A stretch of DNA of 25,482 bases from DASTDY01 sp035457345 (GCA_035457345.1 DATIBT010000073.1:1-25482), one strand, 5' to 3'; positions 1-8,084 are shown, counted from the first letter of the stretch. Numbers and translations are program-made. Notes: generated by a model not told the origin, from the letters alone.

Positions 1-575
1 ACAATAATAAATGTCAGCCACTGCACGCCTTCAACGCTCTTAGAGTACACGCCAACAATAGCCGACAGCCATGAGAATGCTAACGTGAACAGCAATATAA
101 TGCCGGCTATGAGCAGCCAATCCGTTACACTCGCACTACTCCTAAAACCAATTACAAGCCCCGCTAAAATCATGACAACCGTAGAGATGGCATTACGGAA
201 CAAATCGGAAATTGCATGGCCATTCAGCACTGCTATGTTTGACATTGGTAGTGAGCGGAAACGGTCAATAATACCCTTCTGCATATCGTTACATACTGCA
301 ATGGCGGTAGTTGTTGAGCCAAATGCTAAGGTTTGCACAATGATACCGGCCATGAGGAAGTCCAGGTATTTTACCCCTGGAGGTAGAGCAGGCGCAATCG
401 CACCGCCAAACACCGACGCAAATAGCACCAGAAACATAATTGGCTGAAAGAATGTGCCGAGCAATTGATCGCGGTTGCGCAGAATATGGGTGCTACTGCG
501 CTTGATCATAAGAAGCGAGTCAATGATTGCCAGGACAAATTTTGGGCGCTTATCAAATACTAATTCCACTGCCAT
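1..575 (-). CDS. ABC-2 type transporter permease (partial, C-terminus outside window)
   Basis: The open frame runs from ATG at 575 off the left edge, giving 191 N-terminal residues. After a short cytoplasmic start with RNRDQLLGTFFQP, hydrophobic segments follow (around IMFLVLFASVFGG, FLMAGIIVQTLAFG, MILAGLVIGF and LLIAGIILLFTLAFSW), the pattern of ABC-2/DrrB permeases. The motif MQKGIIDRFRSLPMS is typical of the family's cytoplasmic loop. It starts three bases after the stop of the upstream ATPase, so the two form one transcription unit and almost certainly one exporter complex in the cytoplasmic membrane. The substrate cannot be read from sequence; drugs, lipids or glycoconjugates are all possible. 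The last TM segments are missing because of the window edge. Confidence 0.85.
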   Translation of the reverse strand, partial: MAVELVFDKRPKFVLAIIDSLLMIKRSSTHILRNRDQLLGTFFQPIMFLVLFASVFGGAIAPALPPGVKYLDFLMAGIIVQTLAFGSTTTAIAVCNDMQKGIIDRFRSLPMSNIAVLNGHAISDLFRNAISTVVMILAGLVIGFRSSASVTDWLLIAGIILLFTLAFSWLSAIVGVYSKSVEGVQWLTFII

Positions 576-578
576 AAC

Positions 579-1556
579 TTAGGCCTCCTCTTCCTTCTGC
601 TCGATTTGTTTTTGCTTGCCGGTGAGCGACAAGAATACATCGTCGAGCGTCGGCTTATGCACTGCCAATGAGGCTACTGCAACGCCGGCGCTGGACAATT
701 CGGCGAGGGTGTCTTTGACGTCCACATTTATATCCTGCAGGACTACAGTTGCGGTGTAGTCCTTGTCATTCTTATCGGCAACTTTAGTGCCGAGCACCTT
801 GAGTGCTCCCTTAAGTGCCGCAGCATCTTTAAAGGTAAGCTCTAACCGGTCTTTGCCCACCCTGCCCTTCAACTCGGTTGGCGTGCCATCGGCAATAACC
901 TTGCCCCCATCAATAACAATAATGCGGTCGGCTAATTGGTCAGCTTCTTCAAGGTATTGAGTGGTCAATAAAATTGTCGTTCCGGCGTCCATTAACTTTT
1001 TAATGATTTCCCACATAGCCAGACGCGAACGAGGGTCAAGGCCGGTTGTCGGTTCGTCTAAAAATATAACCGGCGGTGTGGCAATAAGGCTAACTGCCAA
1101 GTCTAACCGGCGGCGCATGCCGCCACTGTATGTTTTAGCAGGACGATCGGCGGCATCTACCAGTGCAAAGTCTTCTAGCAGTTCTTGGGCGCGAGCCTTG
1201 GCGCTATCTGGCGTTAATCGGTACAAACGACCCATCATCACCAAGTTTTCGCGGCCGGTTAGCAGTTCGTCTACTGCGGCCGACTGACCGGTTAAACCAA
1301 TCACACTACGAACTGCATCTGCCTGCTCGCGGACGTCGTGGTCTTCGATAGTCACCTTGCCCTCATCAAACGGTAGCAATGTACTCAGGATGCGCACGGT
1401 CGTCGTTTTGCCCGCGCCGTTAGGCCCAAGCAGGGCCAGCATAGTGCCACGTTCTACCTTAAAATCAATTCCTTTTAAGACCTCGTTCTTGCCATACGAC
1501 TTTTTAAGGCCTTCAACTTCAATAACATATTTACTGTCTGTCACGTAATTCTTCAT
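579..1556 (-). CDS. ABC transporter ATP-binding protein, DrrA-like
   Basis: A 325-residue ATPase that powers the adjacent ABC-2 permease. Walker A is GPNGAGKTT (about residue 45), the ABC signature is YSGGMRRRLDLA, Walker B is VIFLDEPTTGLD and the switch region is TTQYLEEAD. After the roughly 220-residue nucleotide-binding domain comes a C-terminal DrrA-type domain of about 90 residues (DUF4162-like). The TTQYLEEAD switch and this tail are typical of daunorubicin-resistance-type exporters. The start chosen is ATG at 1556; only a weak GAAGA precedes it. It is first in a two-gene unit and is divergent from the gene at 1651. Family assignment is firm; the transported compound is unknown. Confidence 0.93.
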   Translation of the reverse strand: MKNYVTDSKYVIEVEGLKKSYGKNEVLKGIDFKVERGTMLALLGPNGAGKTTTVRILSTLLPFDEGKVTIEDHDVREQADAVRSVIGLTGQSAAVDELLTGRENLVMMGRLYRLTPDSAKARAQELLEDFALVDAADRPAKTYSGGMRRRLDLAVSLIATPPVIFLDEPTTGLDPRSRLAMWEIIKKLMDAGTTILLTTQYLEEADQLADRIIVIDGGKVIADGTPTELKGRVGKDRLELTFKDAAALKGALKVLGTKVADKNDKDYTATVVLQDINVDVKDTLAELSSAGVAVASLAVHKPTLDDVFLSLTGKQKQIEQKEEEA

Positions 1557-1637
1557 TCTTCGTTAGTTGTACTCAACATATTATTTCATAAGGAGTGCGG
1601 CCTGCCAACCTCTCTTGTGCTGCTCGCCAACGAAGCT

Positions 1638-1643
1638 TATAGT
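1638..1643 (+). promoter_or_regulatory. -10 box TATAGT, predicted leaderless start
   Basis: TATAGT lies seven bases before ATG 1651, with no Shine-Dalgarno between. This spacing puts the transcription start at or next to the start codon. Confidence 0.5.
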
Positions 1644-1650
1644 TAAGCGT

Positions 1651-2853
1651 ATGCATAAGCGTTTTAAACAACAAGGTTTCCATATGCTACCCATTATTGC
1701 CGTGCTCGCGGTTTTTGCCCTGGGAGGGCTGATTGCCTGGCGGGTCATTATGGGCATGCAACATAAAGCAGAAGACTTTGGTACATCGTATGGCCAAAAT
1801 TGCAAGGAGCGCGACGTTGCCTTCACATCACCGCCGCTTAAAATGCAGGACCTTAATTACATTCGCCCCATGGGTGCTATGCTCGATGGCCACGTCACAC
1901 CAACCGACCACGTGTACGTTAGCCCCGCTAACATGGACGCCGCCGACAACACCTACCCCGTCTTAATGCCGGCCGACGGCACGGTAACAGAAATTAGCCG
2001 CATGCCCGACCAATATATTGGCGACCGCAAAGATGTACAATTGGCCGCAGAAGACCACCGGCTCGTCCTATCGTTTAGCTGCCGGTACTCGTCAATTTAC
2101 ATTCACATTCACAAACTTGCAGACCCGCTCGCCAAGGCGGTGCAGGGCATAAAGGCCAACGAGAATAAGAACGTATCGATCGATCTTAAAGCGGGCGACA
2201 CCGTAGGCTACATTGGCGGCTCAACATTCGACTGGACAATGGTAGACAACAACACGACGCTCAGTGGCTTCATCACCCCAGACCTCTACAAGCGCGAACC
2301 ATGGAAAATCCACACCATTAGCCCCTTCGACCTTTACCGCGGCGACCTAAAAACACAAATGGAAGCAAAAAGCATACGCACCGTACCACCCGTTGGCGGT
2401 AAGATCGACTACGACCAGCGCGGCAAGCTTGTCGGCACCTGGTTCCGGAGCGGCACCAATGGCTACGAGGGGAGCAATCAAGAACGCTACTGGGATGGAC
2501 ACTTATCAGTTGTGCCAGATTATATAGACCCTTCTTACACTATCGTTTCAATTGGCAACTGGGAGGGACAAGCAAAGCAATTTGCCGTAAAGGGTTCGCC
2601 TAATCCGGCAACCATCAGCGAAGGCACGCTCGCTAAATTTGAGCTTATTCCGCTTAGCTATGTCAGCAACAACCCGCAGGCCGACCGGCGGATCTTTACT
2701 AAGGGCATGCACCCCGATACTGCCAGTGCCACCGTTGGCACCATTGCCTTCCAAGTCCAATCAGGAGAAAAACTTAAAGTCGAAAAATTTCCTGGCAAAA
2801 GCGCCGCTCAAGTTACAGGGCTAACTGCTGCGGCAGAAACATACGAGCGATAA
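1651..2853 (+). CDS. membrane-anchored protein with M23/lipoyl-like beta domain
   Basis: A 400-residue protein. A basic N-terminus (MHKRFKQQ) is followed by one TM segment (about residues 14-34, IIAVLAVFALGGLIAWRVI), so the rest is probably outside the cell. At about residues 105-235 the text PVLMPADGTVTEI, an IYIHIHKL block and LKAGDTVGYIGGS resemble the beta-sheet core of M23 (LytM) peptidases and biotin/lipoyl-like folds. The classical zinc set (H-x3-D plus HLHF) is not evident, so an active endopeptidase is doubtful; a non-catalytic cell-wall binding or scaffold role is possible. An in-frame upstream start at 1567 exists, but ATG 1651 fits the membrane anchor and the -10 box seven bases upstream. 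Domain call is inference; function unknown. Confidence 0.6.
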   Translation: MHKRFKQQGFHMLPIIAVLAVFALGGLIAWRVIMGMQHKAEDFGTSYGQNCKERDVAFTSPPLKMQDLNYIRPMGAMLDGHVTPTDHVYVSPANMDAADNTYPVLMPADGTVTEISRMPDQYIGDRKDVQLAAEDHRLVLSFSCRYSSIYIHIHKLADPLAKAVQGIKANENKNVSIDLKAGDTVGYIGGSTFDWTMVDNNTTLSGFITPDLYKREPWKIHTISPFDLYRGDLKTQMEAKSIRTVPPVGGKIDYDQRGKLVGTWFRSGTNGYEGSNQERYWDGHLSVVPDYIDPSYTIVSIGNWEGQAKQFAVKGSPNPATISEGTLAKFELIPLSYVSNNPQADRRIFTKGMHPDTASATVGTIAFQVQSGEKLKVEKFPGKSAAQVTGLTAAAETYER

Positions 2854-2900
2854 CGTTCCATTTTCTAAAAGTGCTATAAAATCAAACCAAATTAAAACGA

Positions 2901-2919
2901 GGGCGCCATGGGGGCGCCC
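2901..2919 (-). terminator. Rho-independent terminator of the 3097-3324 unit
   Basis: On the minus strand GGGCGCC, loop CCCAT, GGCGCCC is followed by TCGTTTTAATTT. The 7-bp all-GC stem with a T-rich tail would end the minus-strand transcript that begins near 3367. It faces the end of the plus-strand gene at 2853. Confidence 0.65.
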
Positions 2920-3096
2920 CGCAGTTGCTCGCCATGCGAGCGTCCAGCGGGTCTTGTGACTTGCTGGGTGGTACCGTTGGAACTGGTGTCATGCTAGTGC
3001 ACGACGGTAAGCACATCGATATTCCCAAGTAGGGAACAAACGAGGAGCGCCTAGAGAGGCTTAATCAAGCCTTACGAGTAAGGCTATTCCATACGA
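2920..3096 (-). other. structured 3' tail of the small-gene transcript
   Basis: About 175 bases between the stop of the 75-aa gene and its terminator. It holds two overlapping hairpins: AGCCTTA/TAAGGCT (3068-3085, loop of 4) and AGGCTT/AAGCCT (3057-3072, loop of 4). They share bases 3068-3072, so only one can form at a time. Short frames here (about 30 residues on either strand) lack ribosome binding sites and are not called. It may be an untranslated RNA tail of unknown role. Confidence 0.4.
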
Positions 3097-3324
3097 CTAG
3101 TAGGTCCACCTCCGCACTTCGATCTCGAAATGCAATACCTCATCAGTGCCAGCCTTGACGACGGCGATCTTGAGAGTGAGAGTGGCCTTACCGTGTGGGC
3201 ATGAGCCAGAAGGGTCAATAAACTCTACAGACCTGGCGATGAGAACCTGGTTTCCCTTGCGGGAAGTCCAGTCGTCCCACCACTCGGTGATGCCGTGCTC
3301 GCTCATAATCTCGCTGAGACGCAT
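3097..3324 (-). CDS. small hypothetical protein, 75 aa
   Basis: Not recognised. The protein is soluble, with a Trp-rich N-terminus (EHGITEWWDDWTSRKG), one Cys-Pro-His stretch (GSCPHGK) and a beta-like C-terminal half (LTLKIAVV, LHFEIEVRRW). Reality is supported by the upstream signals: CTCCTT on the plus strand at 3331-3336 reads as AAGGAG six bases before ATG, and a promoter and leader hairpin precede it. It stands alone on the minus strand between two plus-strand genes, with its own terminator at 2901. Layout resembles the other single-gene units at 19546, 20905, 21402 and 22513. Confidence 0.6.
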   Translation of the reverse strand: MRLSEIMSEHGITEWWDDWTSRKGNQVLIARSVEFIDPSGSCPHGKATLTLKIAVVKAGTDEVLHFEIEVRRWTY

Positions 3325-3343
3325 AATCCGCTCCTTCGGTACG

Positions 3344-3403
3344 CCACTAGGCAGTTCCTAGTGGATTGTTATATACAATATCATAATTTATAACTTAAGT
3401 CAA
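3344..3403 (-). promoter_or_regulatory. promoter and 5' leader hairpin of the 75-aa gene
   Basis: Reading the minus strand: -35 TTGACT (3398-3403), 17-bp spacer, -10 TATTGT (3375-3380), predicted start near 3367. A perfect 8-bp hairpin CCACTAGG/CCTAGTGG with a 5-base loop (3344-3364) then sits at the very 5' end of the RNA, upstream of the Shine-Dalgarno. Confidence 0.55.
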
Positions 3404-3497
3404 TATACTTCTGCGTAGGGTGAAGTAGGTTGTGTCAAGCACCAACAAAACCTATGGCGCAGGCTCAATAATGCTTATGTCAATATTCACTGGGTGG

Positions 3498-3503
3498 TAT
3501 ACT
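3498..3503 (+). promoter_or_regulatory. extended -10 box TATACT, predicted leaderless start
   Basis: TGGTATACT carries the TG of an extended -10 and ends seven bases before ATG 3511; no Shine-Dalgarno is present. Confidence 0.5.
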
Positions 3504-3510
3504 GTCAATT

Positions 3511-4584
3511 ATGACGCGCGTTAAGATAGCCGTTGCTATTATTGTCGGCTTAGGAGTACTTTTTGGTGGCTTAGTAAGTGTGGTACCGCTGCCGGGAAGT
3601 GCAGGCGGCTTTCAGGAAATAGCCCCTCTTATGGTCCTGCTCGTCACAACCACCATTGGTGCTGCCATACTTTTCTTTCTTGGGTTGAACGGATTTAAAA
3701 AGGATTTTCGGCGCACCTATTATCTCATATGCGCCGGTTTGCTTAGTCAAGCAATAGGTTCCGTGGTGTATCTTACATGGAATTATTTTGGCGTCTACGC
3801 AGATATTCTTATGACCATAACCGGCGAGTTCCCGGTTGTGGCCGGGATTGTCCTTATTTACATTGGGCTGGTACGTTTTGCCACGCTGCTCGGTGTCCAC
3901 GGCTGGCCGCTTAAATTATGGTATGTGGCAGCAGCATTTGTGAGTAGCGCAGCTCTCATAGGAGCGTTCATCCATGTGCCCGCAGGCAACTTAGACCCCG
4001 TGTTTGCTTTTACTCAACTACTTGTTTATAGCGAAATGTTTTTCTATGCCCTAAGTGCATATCTCCTGCATCGCCTTCGTAGCGTGGCAAATACAACCTA
4101 TAAGCACTCTCTCTTGTGGTTCATGATTGCTATGATTGTATCTATCTTTGGTGCGGGTGGATTGCTAAGTACGGCATATATCACCTATTCCGACTCTATA
4201 GAATCGGCCATGATAGGCATTCCCTACGTTATTTCCAATATCATGCTGTTGATTTCGGGATACCAGTTCAACAAAATCGCCACAACTACTGACATACCCA
4301 CAGGCGTCAAAAGTGATCAGCTCCTAGATAGCATCACCCTCTTGTCATCTCTCGTCTCTAATACTCGAACTATCGAACAAACACTCGACATCCTGAGAAG
4401 AGTAACCGCTGCCCATCAAGGCAATACTCAATGGAACGCAAGCGAACGAGAGAAACTTCTTACGGTTTATTATGCGATCGAGACGTACTTAGTATTCAAA
4501 GAGCCGTTGCGTTCATTTTCTCAAGATCAGATTCGGAAAATGATTGAGCAGCGTTTTAATTGGTCGCCATCGCAATTTGCCTGA
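3511..4584 (+). CDS. multi-TM membrane protein with soluble C-terminal helical domain (paralogue A)
   Basis: A 357-residue protein. About seven or eight hydrophobic segments fill residues 5-255 (VAIIVGLGVLFGGLVSVVPL first, VISNIMLLISGYQF last), followed by a cytoplasm-like helical tail of about 100 residues. It is paralogous to the gene at 5568: both share the same length and topology, and their tails align (LVSNTRTIEQTLDILRRVTA with LVSKPRAIDNLLDTLRTITA; ETYLVFKEPLRSFSQDQIRK with EEYIIQKESVRKFNKDELRM). Layout recalls 7TM receptor-type sensors, but no kinase, GGDEF or other known output domain is visible. Function unknown; membrane sensor is a guess. Confidence 0.7.
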   Translation: MTRVKIAVAIIVGLGVLFGGLVSVVPLPGSAGGFQEIAPLMVLLVTTTIGAAILFFLGLNGFKKDFRRTYYLICAGLLSQAIGSVVYLTWNYFGVYADILMTITGEFPVVAGIVLIYIGLVRFATLLGVHGWPLKLWYVAAAFVSSAALIGAFIHVPAGNLDPVFAFTQLLVYSEMFFYALSAYLLHRLRSVANTTYKHSLLWFMIAMIVSIFGAGGLLSTAYITYSDSIESAMIGIPYVISNIMLLISGYQFNKIATTTDIPTGVKSDQLLDSITLLSSLVSNTRTIEQTLDILRRVTAAHQGNTQWNASEREKLLTVYYAIETYLVFKEPLRSFSQDQIRKMIEQRFNWSPSQFA

Positions 4585-4622
4585 GCGCTCCGCCCGAGGT
4601 TTTGATAGCTCAGCCTAGTCGC

Positions 4623-5012
4623 CTATTTCCTCATTAGCTGAATAAGATTGCCGCATGTGTCGTCAAATATGGCAATCTTAACTGGACCCATTTGTGTTGG
4701 CTCCATAGTAAAGGTAACGCCCAACTTAGCGAGGCGCTTGTGCTCGTCTTCAATATCATCCACCCCAAAACTAGCAGCGGGAATACCTTGCGCAACTAAG
4801 CCTTTTTTGTATTCCTGTGCAACGGGATTGTCACTTGGCTCAAGTAACAGCTCAGGGCCATCTTGATCGTCAGGCGAGACAACAGTAAGCCACTTAAACT
4901 CGCCCGCAGGAACGTCCTGCTTTTTTACAAAACCAAGTTTCTTGGTGTAGAACTCCAGGGCTTTGCTCTGGTCGTCTACAAATACACTTGTAAGGATAAT
5001 TTTTATACCCAT
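4623..5012 (-). CDS. VOC (glyoxalase/bleomycin-resistance) family protein
   Basis: A 129-residue single-domain VOC protein. The first half has SVFVDDQSKALEFYTKKLGF and the second FGVDDIEDEHKRLAKLGV with a closing GNLIQLM, the two beta-alpha-beta-beta-beta modules of the superfamily. Glu58 in ELLLEPS and the C-terminal segment may supply metal ligands, but the substrate cannot be told. A clear AGGAGA site precedes ATG 5012. It follows the ArsR-type gene by 46 bases and is probably co-transcribed with it; ArsR-VOC pairs of this kind are common in bacteria and are usually annotated as stress or resistance modules. Confidence 0.85.
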   Translation of the reverse strand: MGIKIILTSVFVDDQSKALEFYTKKLGFVKKQDVPAGEFKWLTVVSPDDQDGPELLLEPSDNPVAQEYKKGLVAQGIPAASFGVDDIEDEHKRLAKLGVTFTMEPTQMGPVKIAIFDDTCGNLIQLMRK

Positions 5013-5058
5013 AATTAGATCTCCTAGTTTTATGTGATTATCTTCTGGATTACTTTTG

Positions 5059-5337
5059 CTACATGCTTTTAATCCACCTTTCGGTTAAGTGCTTCAGTGG
5101 TGTTTTGTCAAAGACAAGAACCCGGTATTTGCCGCGGCGCTCCGATCGTAACAGTTTAGCCTCCTCTAGCACGGCAATATGTTTAGCAACAGCTTGTCGC
5201 GACATAGCGACAGTGTGTTTTGTGATGAGCCGTGCACATAACTCGTATAGCGTTTGTTCTGTACGGTCTGTAAATTCATCCAATATAAGACGGCGGGTCT
5301 GGTCCGCAAGGGCCTTAAATATGATATCTTCGCGCAT
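5059..5337 (-). CDS. ArsR-family winged-helix regulator
   Basis: A 92-residue DNA-binding protein. ADQTRRLILDEF opens the fold, and TVAMSRQAVAKHIAVLEEAK is the recognition helix-turn-helix, followed by the wing GKYRVLVFD. No CxC metal-sensing motif is seen, so it belongs to the subgroup often paired with VOC or SRPBCC proteins rather than to classical metal sensors. It heads the two-gene unit with the VOC protein and probably represses itself through the dyad at 5352-5371. The -10 box lies nine bases before ATG with no Shine-Dalgarno. Confidence 0.88.
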   Translation of the reverse strand: MREDIIFKALADQTRRLILDEFTDRTEQTLYELCARLITKHTVAMSRQAVAKHIAVLEEAKLLRSERRGKYRVLVFDKTPLKHLTERWIKSM

Positions 5338-5346
5338 TACCTATAT

Positions 5347-5371
5347 AGTATATGCAACCATAAGGTTACAT
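5347..5371 (-). promoter_or_regulatory. ArsR promoter with inverted-repeat operator
   Basis: The plus-strand text ATGCAACC-ATAA-GGTTACAT (5352-5371) is an 8-bp inverted repeat with one mismatch. It abuts the minus-strand -10 box TATACT (5347-5352), nine bases from ATG 5337. A repressor bound there would block the promoter, which fits autoregulation by the ArsR-like protein. Confidence 0.6.
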
Positions 5372-5567
5372 GTAAAGATTCTCCCTAGGGGCGTGTGGAT
5401 AATATGCTCTCAGGGGGACTCAAACTACATCAGTGAGTCCAGACTACATCTTTAAAAATCAGTTTTCGAGATAGATTGCTTTTTGCGAATTGTCATAAGC
5501 TCTGATGTCATGCCTTTCTTGAAATTGACCAACCCATCAATACTATCTACACTGACATAAGACGTTT

Positions 5568-6674
5568 ATGGTTACAAAAGTATTGTATTGTCTGATGTCA
5601 GTTGCTTTTATAGCGCTGATCGTCGCGCTCGTCACTCCGAACACCTTTGTGGCGGGTTTGAGCGTGCGATTTTACACGGTGATGGCAATAAGCCTATTCG
5701 GGTTGCAGGTGTGTACTGTAGCATTTTTTCTGAGCAGCCTGCGCAATTATCAGCCCAGATTACGATGGGCATATATTGTGTTATCAGCAGGTATTCTATT
5801 GCTGGGTGTAGCCCAATTACAAATGCCGGTTATTGCTGGCTTTCGACTACTTGACAGCTGGTGGATATCAAGCGGCCTCATTCTGGTACCGTTTGCCCTG
5901 TCAGCTGTGGCGATATACGGCGGGGCGTACATTTTGGCACGTACGGTGGGCTGGCGGTCAATCATAGCAAAACCATTCATCGTTACACTCGGCATCTTCG
6001 TGGCCTGCGCTGCGTCTTTTGCCCTACCCCACGTTCGGATCACAGGCAATACCCAGGCCGAGCTGCAATTCGACGCATTTGTAGCGTTAACCGTGTGGAC
6101 AATGCTTTTCAATGCGATCGGCGGCGCCCTGTGCTGGGTTGCCGCACGTCGAATTGGCGCGCTCTACGTTGTGCCGATGAAGTGGCTGTCCATAGCTCTT
6201 GTCGCCGGTTCGCTTGCGTCTTTCGCCGAACTGTTGTATAGCCTACTGACTCCAGAAAGCCTTACGTGGTATACGCGGTACGCATTGAATTTGCTCCCAG
6301 TAGTAGGAGCAGGCGTCCTGCTGTTGGCTGCAGGCGTACTATTCAAAGAAGTATCCAAGAGACGATTGGCGGCATCCGCTAATCCCGCCGATGTTATTGT
6401 GTACATGGCACAGCTAGTAAGTAAGCCCCGTGCCATTGATAACCTGCTTGATACACTGCGCACCATCACGGCTGGCGCACCACAGGGCCAGCTCCAATTA
6501 ACTATGGCCGATAAGCAAACAATCGTTTCCTTATACCTATTACTTGAAGAGTACATAATCCAGAAAGAATCAGTACGCAAGTTCAACAAAGATGAGCTAC
6601 GGATGTTGTTACCCGATAGCTTTGTAAGCTTACTTACAAGCTACGAGATGAAGGGCAAGGCTGGCAATTCTTAA
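5568..6674 (+). CDS. multi-TM membrane protein with soluble C-terminal helical domain (paralogue B)
   Basis: A 368-residue paralogue of the protein at 3511. Seven or eight hydrophobic segments span roughly residues 5-260 (from VAFIALIVALVTP to LLPVVGAGVLLLAAGVLF), followed by a tail of about 100 residues ending near ESVRKFNKDELRMLLPDSF. Its tail matches paralogue A best; the TM part is conserved mostly in topology. There is no recognisable enzymatic or sensory domain. The start ATG 5568 has no good Shine-Dalgarno. The two copies flank the ArsR-VOC pair, which suggests a duplication with later insertion, or insertion followed by duplication. A short in-frame open stretch carrying a repeated peptide module continues after the stop codon (see 6681-6791). 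Confidence 0.7.
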   Translation: MVTKVLYCLMSVAFIALIVALVTPNTFVAGLSVRFYTVMAISLFGLQVCTVAFFLSSLRNYQPRLRWAYIVLSAGILLLGVAQLQMPVIAGFRLLDSWWISSGLILVPFALSAVAIYGGAYILARTVGWRSIIAKPFIVTLGIFVACAASFALPHVRITGNTQAELQFDAFVALTVWTMLFNAIGGALCWVAARRIGALYVVPMKWLSIALVAGSLASFAELLYSLLTPESLTWYTRYALNLLPVVGAGVLLLAAGVLFKEVSKRRLAASANPADVIVYMAQLVSKPRAIDNLLDTLRTITAGAPQGQLQLTMADKQTIVSLYLLLEEYIIQKESVRKFNKDELRMLLPDSFVSLLTSYEMKGKAGNS

Positions 6675-6680
6675 CAGCAG

Positions 6681-6791
6681 CGAGAAGCTCGAGGATTTGA
6701 CCGCTCAGAAGCCGAGCAAAATGACCGGCCTTTTGGAACACGGTTTGCCGAGCTAGTTAACATGTATGCAAAGTTACGTGAGCTTGAATAA
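6681..6791 (+). repeat. repeat module copy 1, coding-like (FAELVNMYAKLRELE)
   Basis: An open stretch in frame with the preceding gene but after its stop. It reads ...NDRPFGTRFAELVNMYAKLRELE and then stops at 6791. DNA blocks CAAAAT, TTGGAACAC and TGCCGAGCT are shared in order with the copy at 11107. No start codon or ribosome site is seen, so it may be a remnant or a readthrough extension. Confidence 0.45.
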
Positions 6792-6815
6792 TTTTGTTTG
6801 CACGTTCAAGCAACG

Positions 6816-7328
6816 TTATTTGCCAAGATGCTCCATAGCTTTCAATAACGTATCGTGAATGTATTTCATCTCCTTGCTTGGCTCCCAGGACGCAGCCACT
6901 TCTTCACCAGCGCCTTCCCAATCCGCTGTACCTCCTGGTTGCGGATTGTGTTTAAATACCCACCACAAATTGTTCCAAGGGTCTACAAAACGCGAAAATA
7001 CGTCACCATAAAAATCGGTGGGTTCCGTAACTATTTTTGCGCCGAGTTCTTTCGCGCGCTTGAGAGTTTCATCGACATCATATACATATACCCTTAACAA
7101 GCTAGGCGTAAAAGGCCAGCCTGGTTTGGTGTCGGCCACCATCACGATAGAATCACCAATGGCAAGCTCCGAATGTAACAGCAGGCCGTCAGTATCAAGG
7201 GTGTGAGCCGCTGGATCTTCCTTGGCGTTAAAGACTTTCTCTAAAAATCTAATAAGCTTGGGCGCGTCTTTGGTAATAATAAATGAATTAACAGTATTGT
7301 GGCCCGCAGGTATGTTTGGCTTGTTCAT
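6816..7328 (-). CDS. VOC family protein, PhnB/glyoxalase-like
   Basis: A 170-residue protein of the VOC superfamily. It opens with HNTVNSFIITKDAPKLIRF, continues with GLLLHSELAIGDSIVMVAD and RVYVYDVDETLKRAKELGA, and ends the fold with FVDPWNNLWWVFKH. This order matches PhnB-like or YdeM-like glyoxalase relatives of unknown substrate. The C-terminal 30 residues (about 140-170) form a helical extension. Start ATG 7328 is fixed by a strong GAAAGGAG site. It lies 75 bases downstream of the AraC-type regulator on the same strand and is the likely target or partner of it. Confidence 0.85.
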   Translation of the reverse strand: MNKPNIPAGHNTVNSFIITKDAPKLIRFLEKVFNAKEDPAAHTLDTDGLLLHSELAIGDSIVMVADTKPGWPFTPSLLRVYVYDVDETLKRAKELGAKIVTEPTDFYGDVFSRFVDPWNNLWWVFKHNPQPGGTADWEGAGEEVAASWEPSKEMKYIHDTLLKAMEHLGK

Positions 7329-7403
7329 AATGCTCCTTTCAAACAGGTAACACTACCAGTATGCCATTATTGTCAGTTACAGGATTGAATAAAACCGCCA
7401 ATA

Positions 7404-8075
7404 TTACGTGCGCTTCAGGTGGGCGGCAATGATCTGCGCCGGTGTTTCGCCGCGCAACAGCTTAAGTGATCGCGTCATGTGTGACTGGTCGGCGTATCCT
7501 GACACCTGAGAGGCCCGCGCCGGACTATAGCCGCTTTGCAGCAGACAGAAGGCATGACGGGCGCGCTGCAATTGTTCAATCTGTTTCTTGGTAAGACCGG
7601 TTACACTTTTAAAATGACGCTGGCGGCTTCTTTCCGAGAAACCCGTATCGTTGCCTCGTAGTGCGCGGCACAAACGTGAATCGGCCATAATAACGTCATC
7701 TTTTTGAAGTTGCTGTGCAAAGTTTTCTAAGTCATCATAACTAGGGATAACATACTGATGGTCGCCAATCTCAAAGTGCATATCCACTGTGCGCAGCGCC
7801 ATATGTGCATTTAGTATCTCGCCTTTGCGGATCGAGTTTAGGGCAACATGCGCCCTAAACTCGATACCCCAATACTCTTCACTCGTATGACCATCTAGGG
7901 TACGGGGCTGAAGCGAAGGGCCATATAGTTCTGCCGAGAAGAAGCCGCTAGAATGTCTAATAAACCCGAGGCTCCAGTATTCATTCGCCGGGTCAGTATA
8001 CACGCCGTCATGCGCGACCCTAGCGTGCCAAACGCAATTAATAAGCTCAAGAGACGACTCCTTTTGGGTGTACAT
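7404..8075 (-). CDS. AraC-family transcriptional regulator
   Basis: A 223-residue regulator. The N-terminal 110 residues form a probable sensing domain (VYTDPANEYWSLGF; GHTSEEYWGIEFRAH). The C-terminal double helix-turn-helix includes FSERSRQRHFKSVTGLTKKQ and SGYADQSHMTRSLKLLRGET, the typical AraC second motif with the PAQ ending. It precedes the VOC gene at 6816 and is divergent from the HExxH gene at 8182, so it may control either. The start is ATG 8075, preceded nine bases upstream by TAAAAT and no Shine-Dalgarno. Ligand unknown. Confidence 0.88.
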   Translation of the reverse strand: MYTQKESSLELINCVWHARVAHDGVYTDPANEYWSLGFIRHSSGFFSAELYGPSLQPRTLDGHTSEEYWGIEFRAHVALNSIRKGEILNAHMALRTVDMHFEIGDHQYVIPSYDDLENFAQQLQKDDVIMADSRLCRALRGNDTGFSERSRQRHFKSVTGLTKKQIEQLQRARHAFCLLQSGYSPARASQVSGYADQSHMTRSLKLLRGETPAQIIAAHLKRT

Positions 8076-8084
8076 ACTTGTCTT

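Noticed and set aside
85..447. Plus-strand 120-codon frame over the left edge
   Set aside because: It is the shadow of the ABC permease, whose minus-strand translation has clear family features and TM segments.
2908..3033. Plus-strand short frames of about 30 codons (from ATG 2908 or ATG 2934)
   Set aside because: No ribosome site or promoter, and they overlap the minus-strand terminator hairpin.
5568..6791. Calling the frame after 6674 a programmed readthrough extension
   Set aside because: The in-frame continuation and repeat module are real, but nothing in the sequence (no recoding stem or special stop context) shows readthrough; kept only as a repeat.
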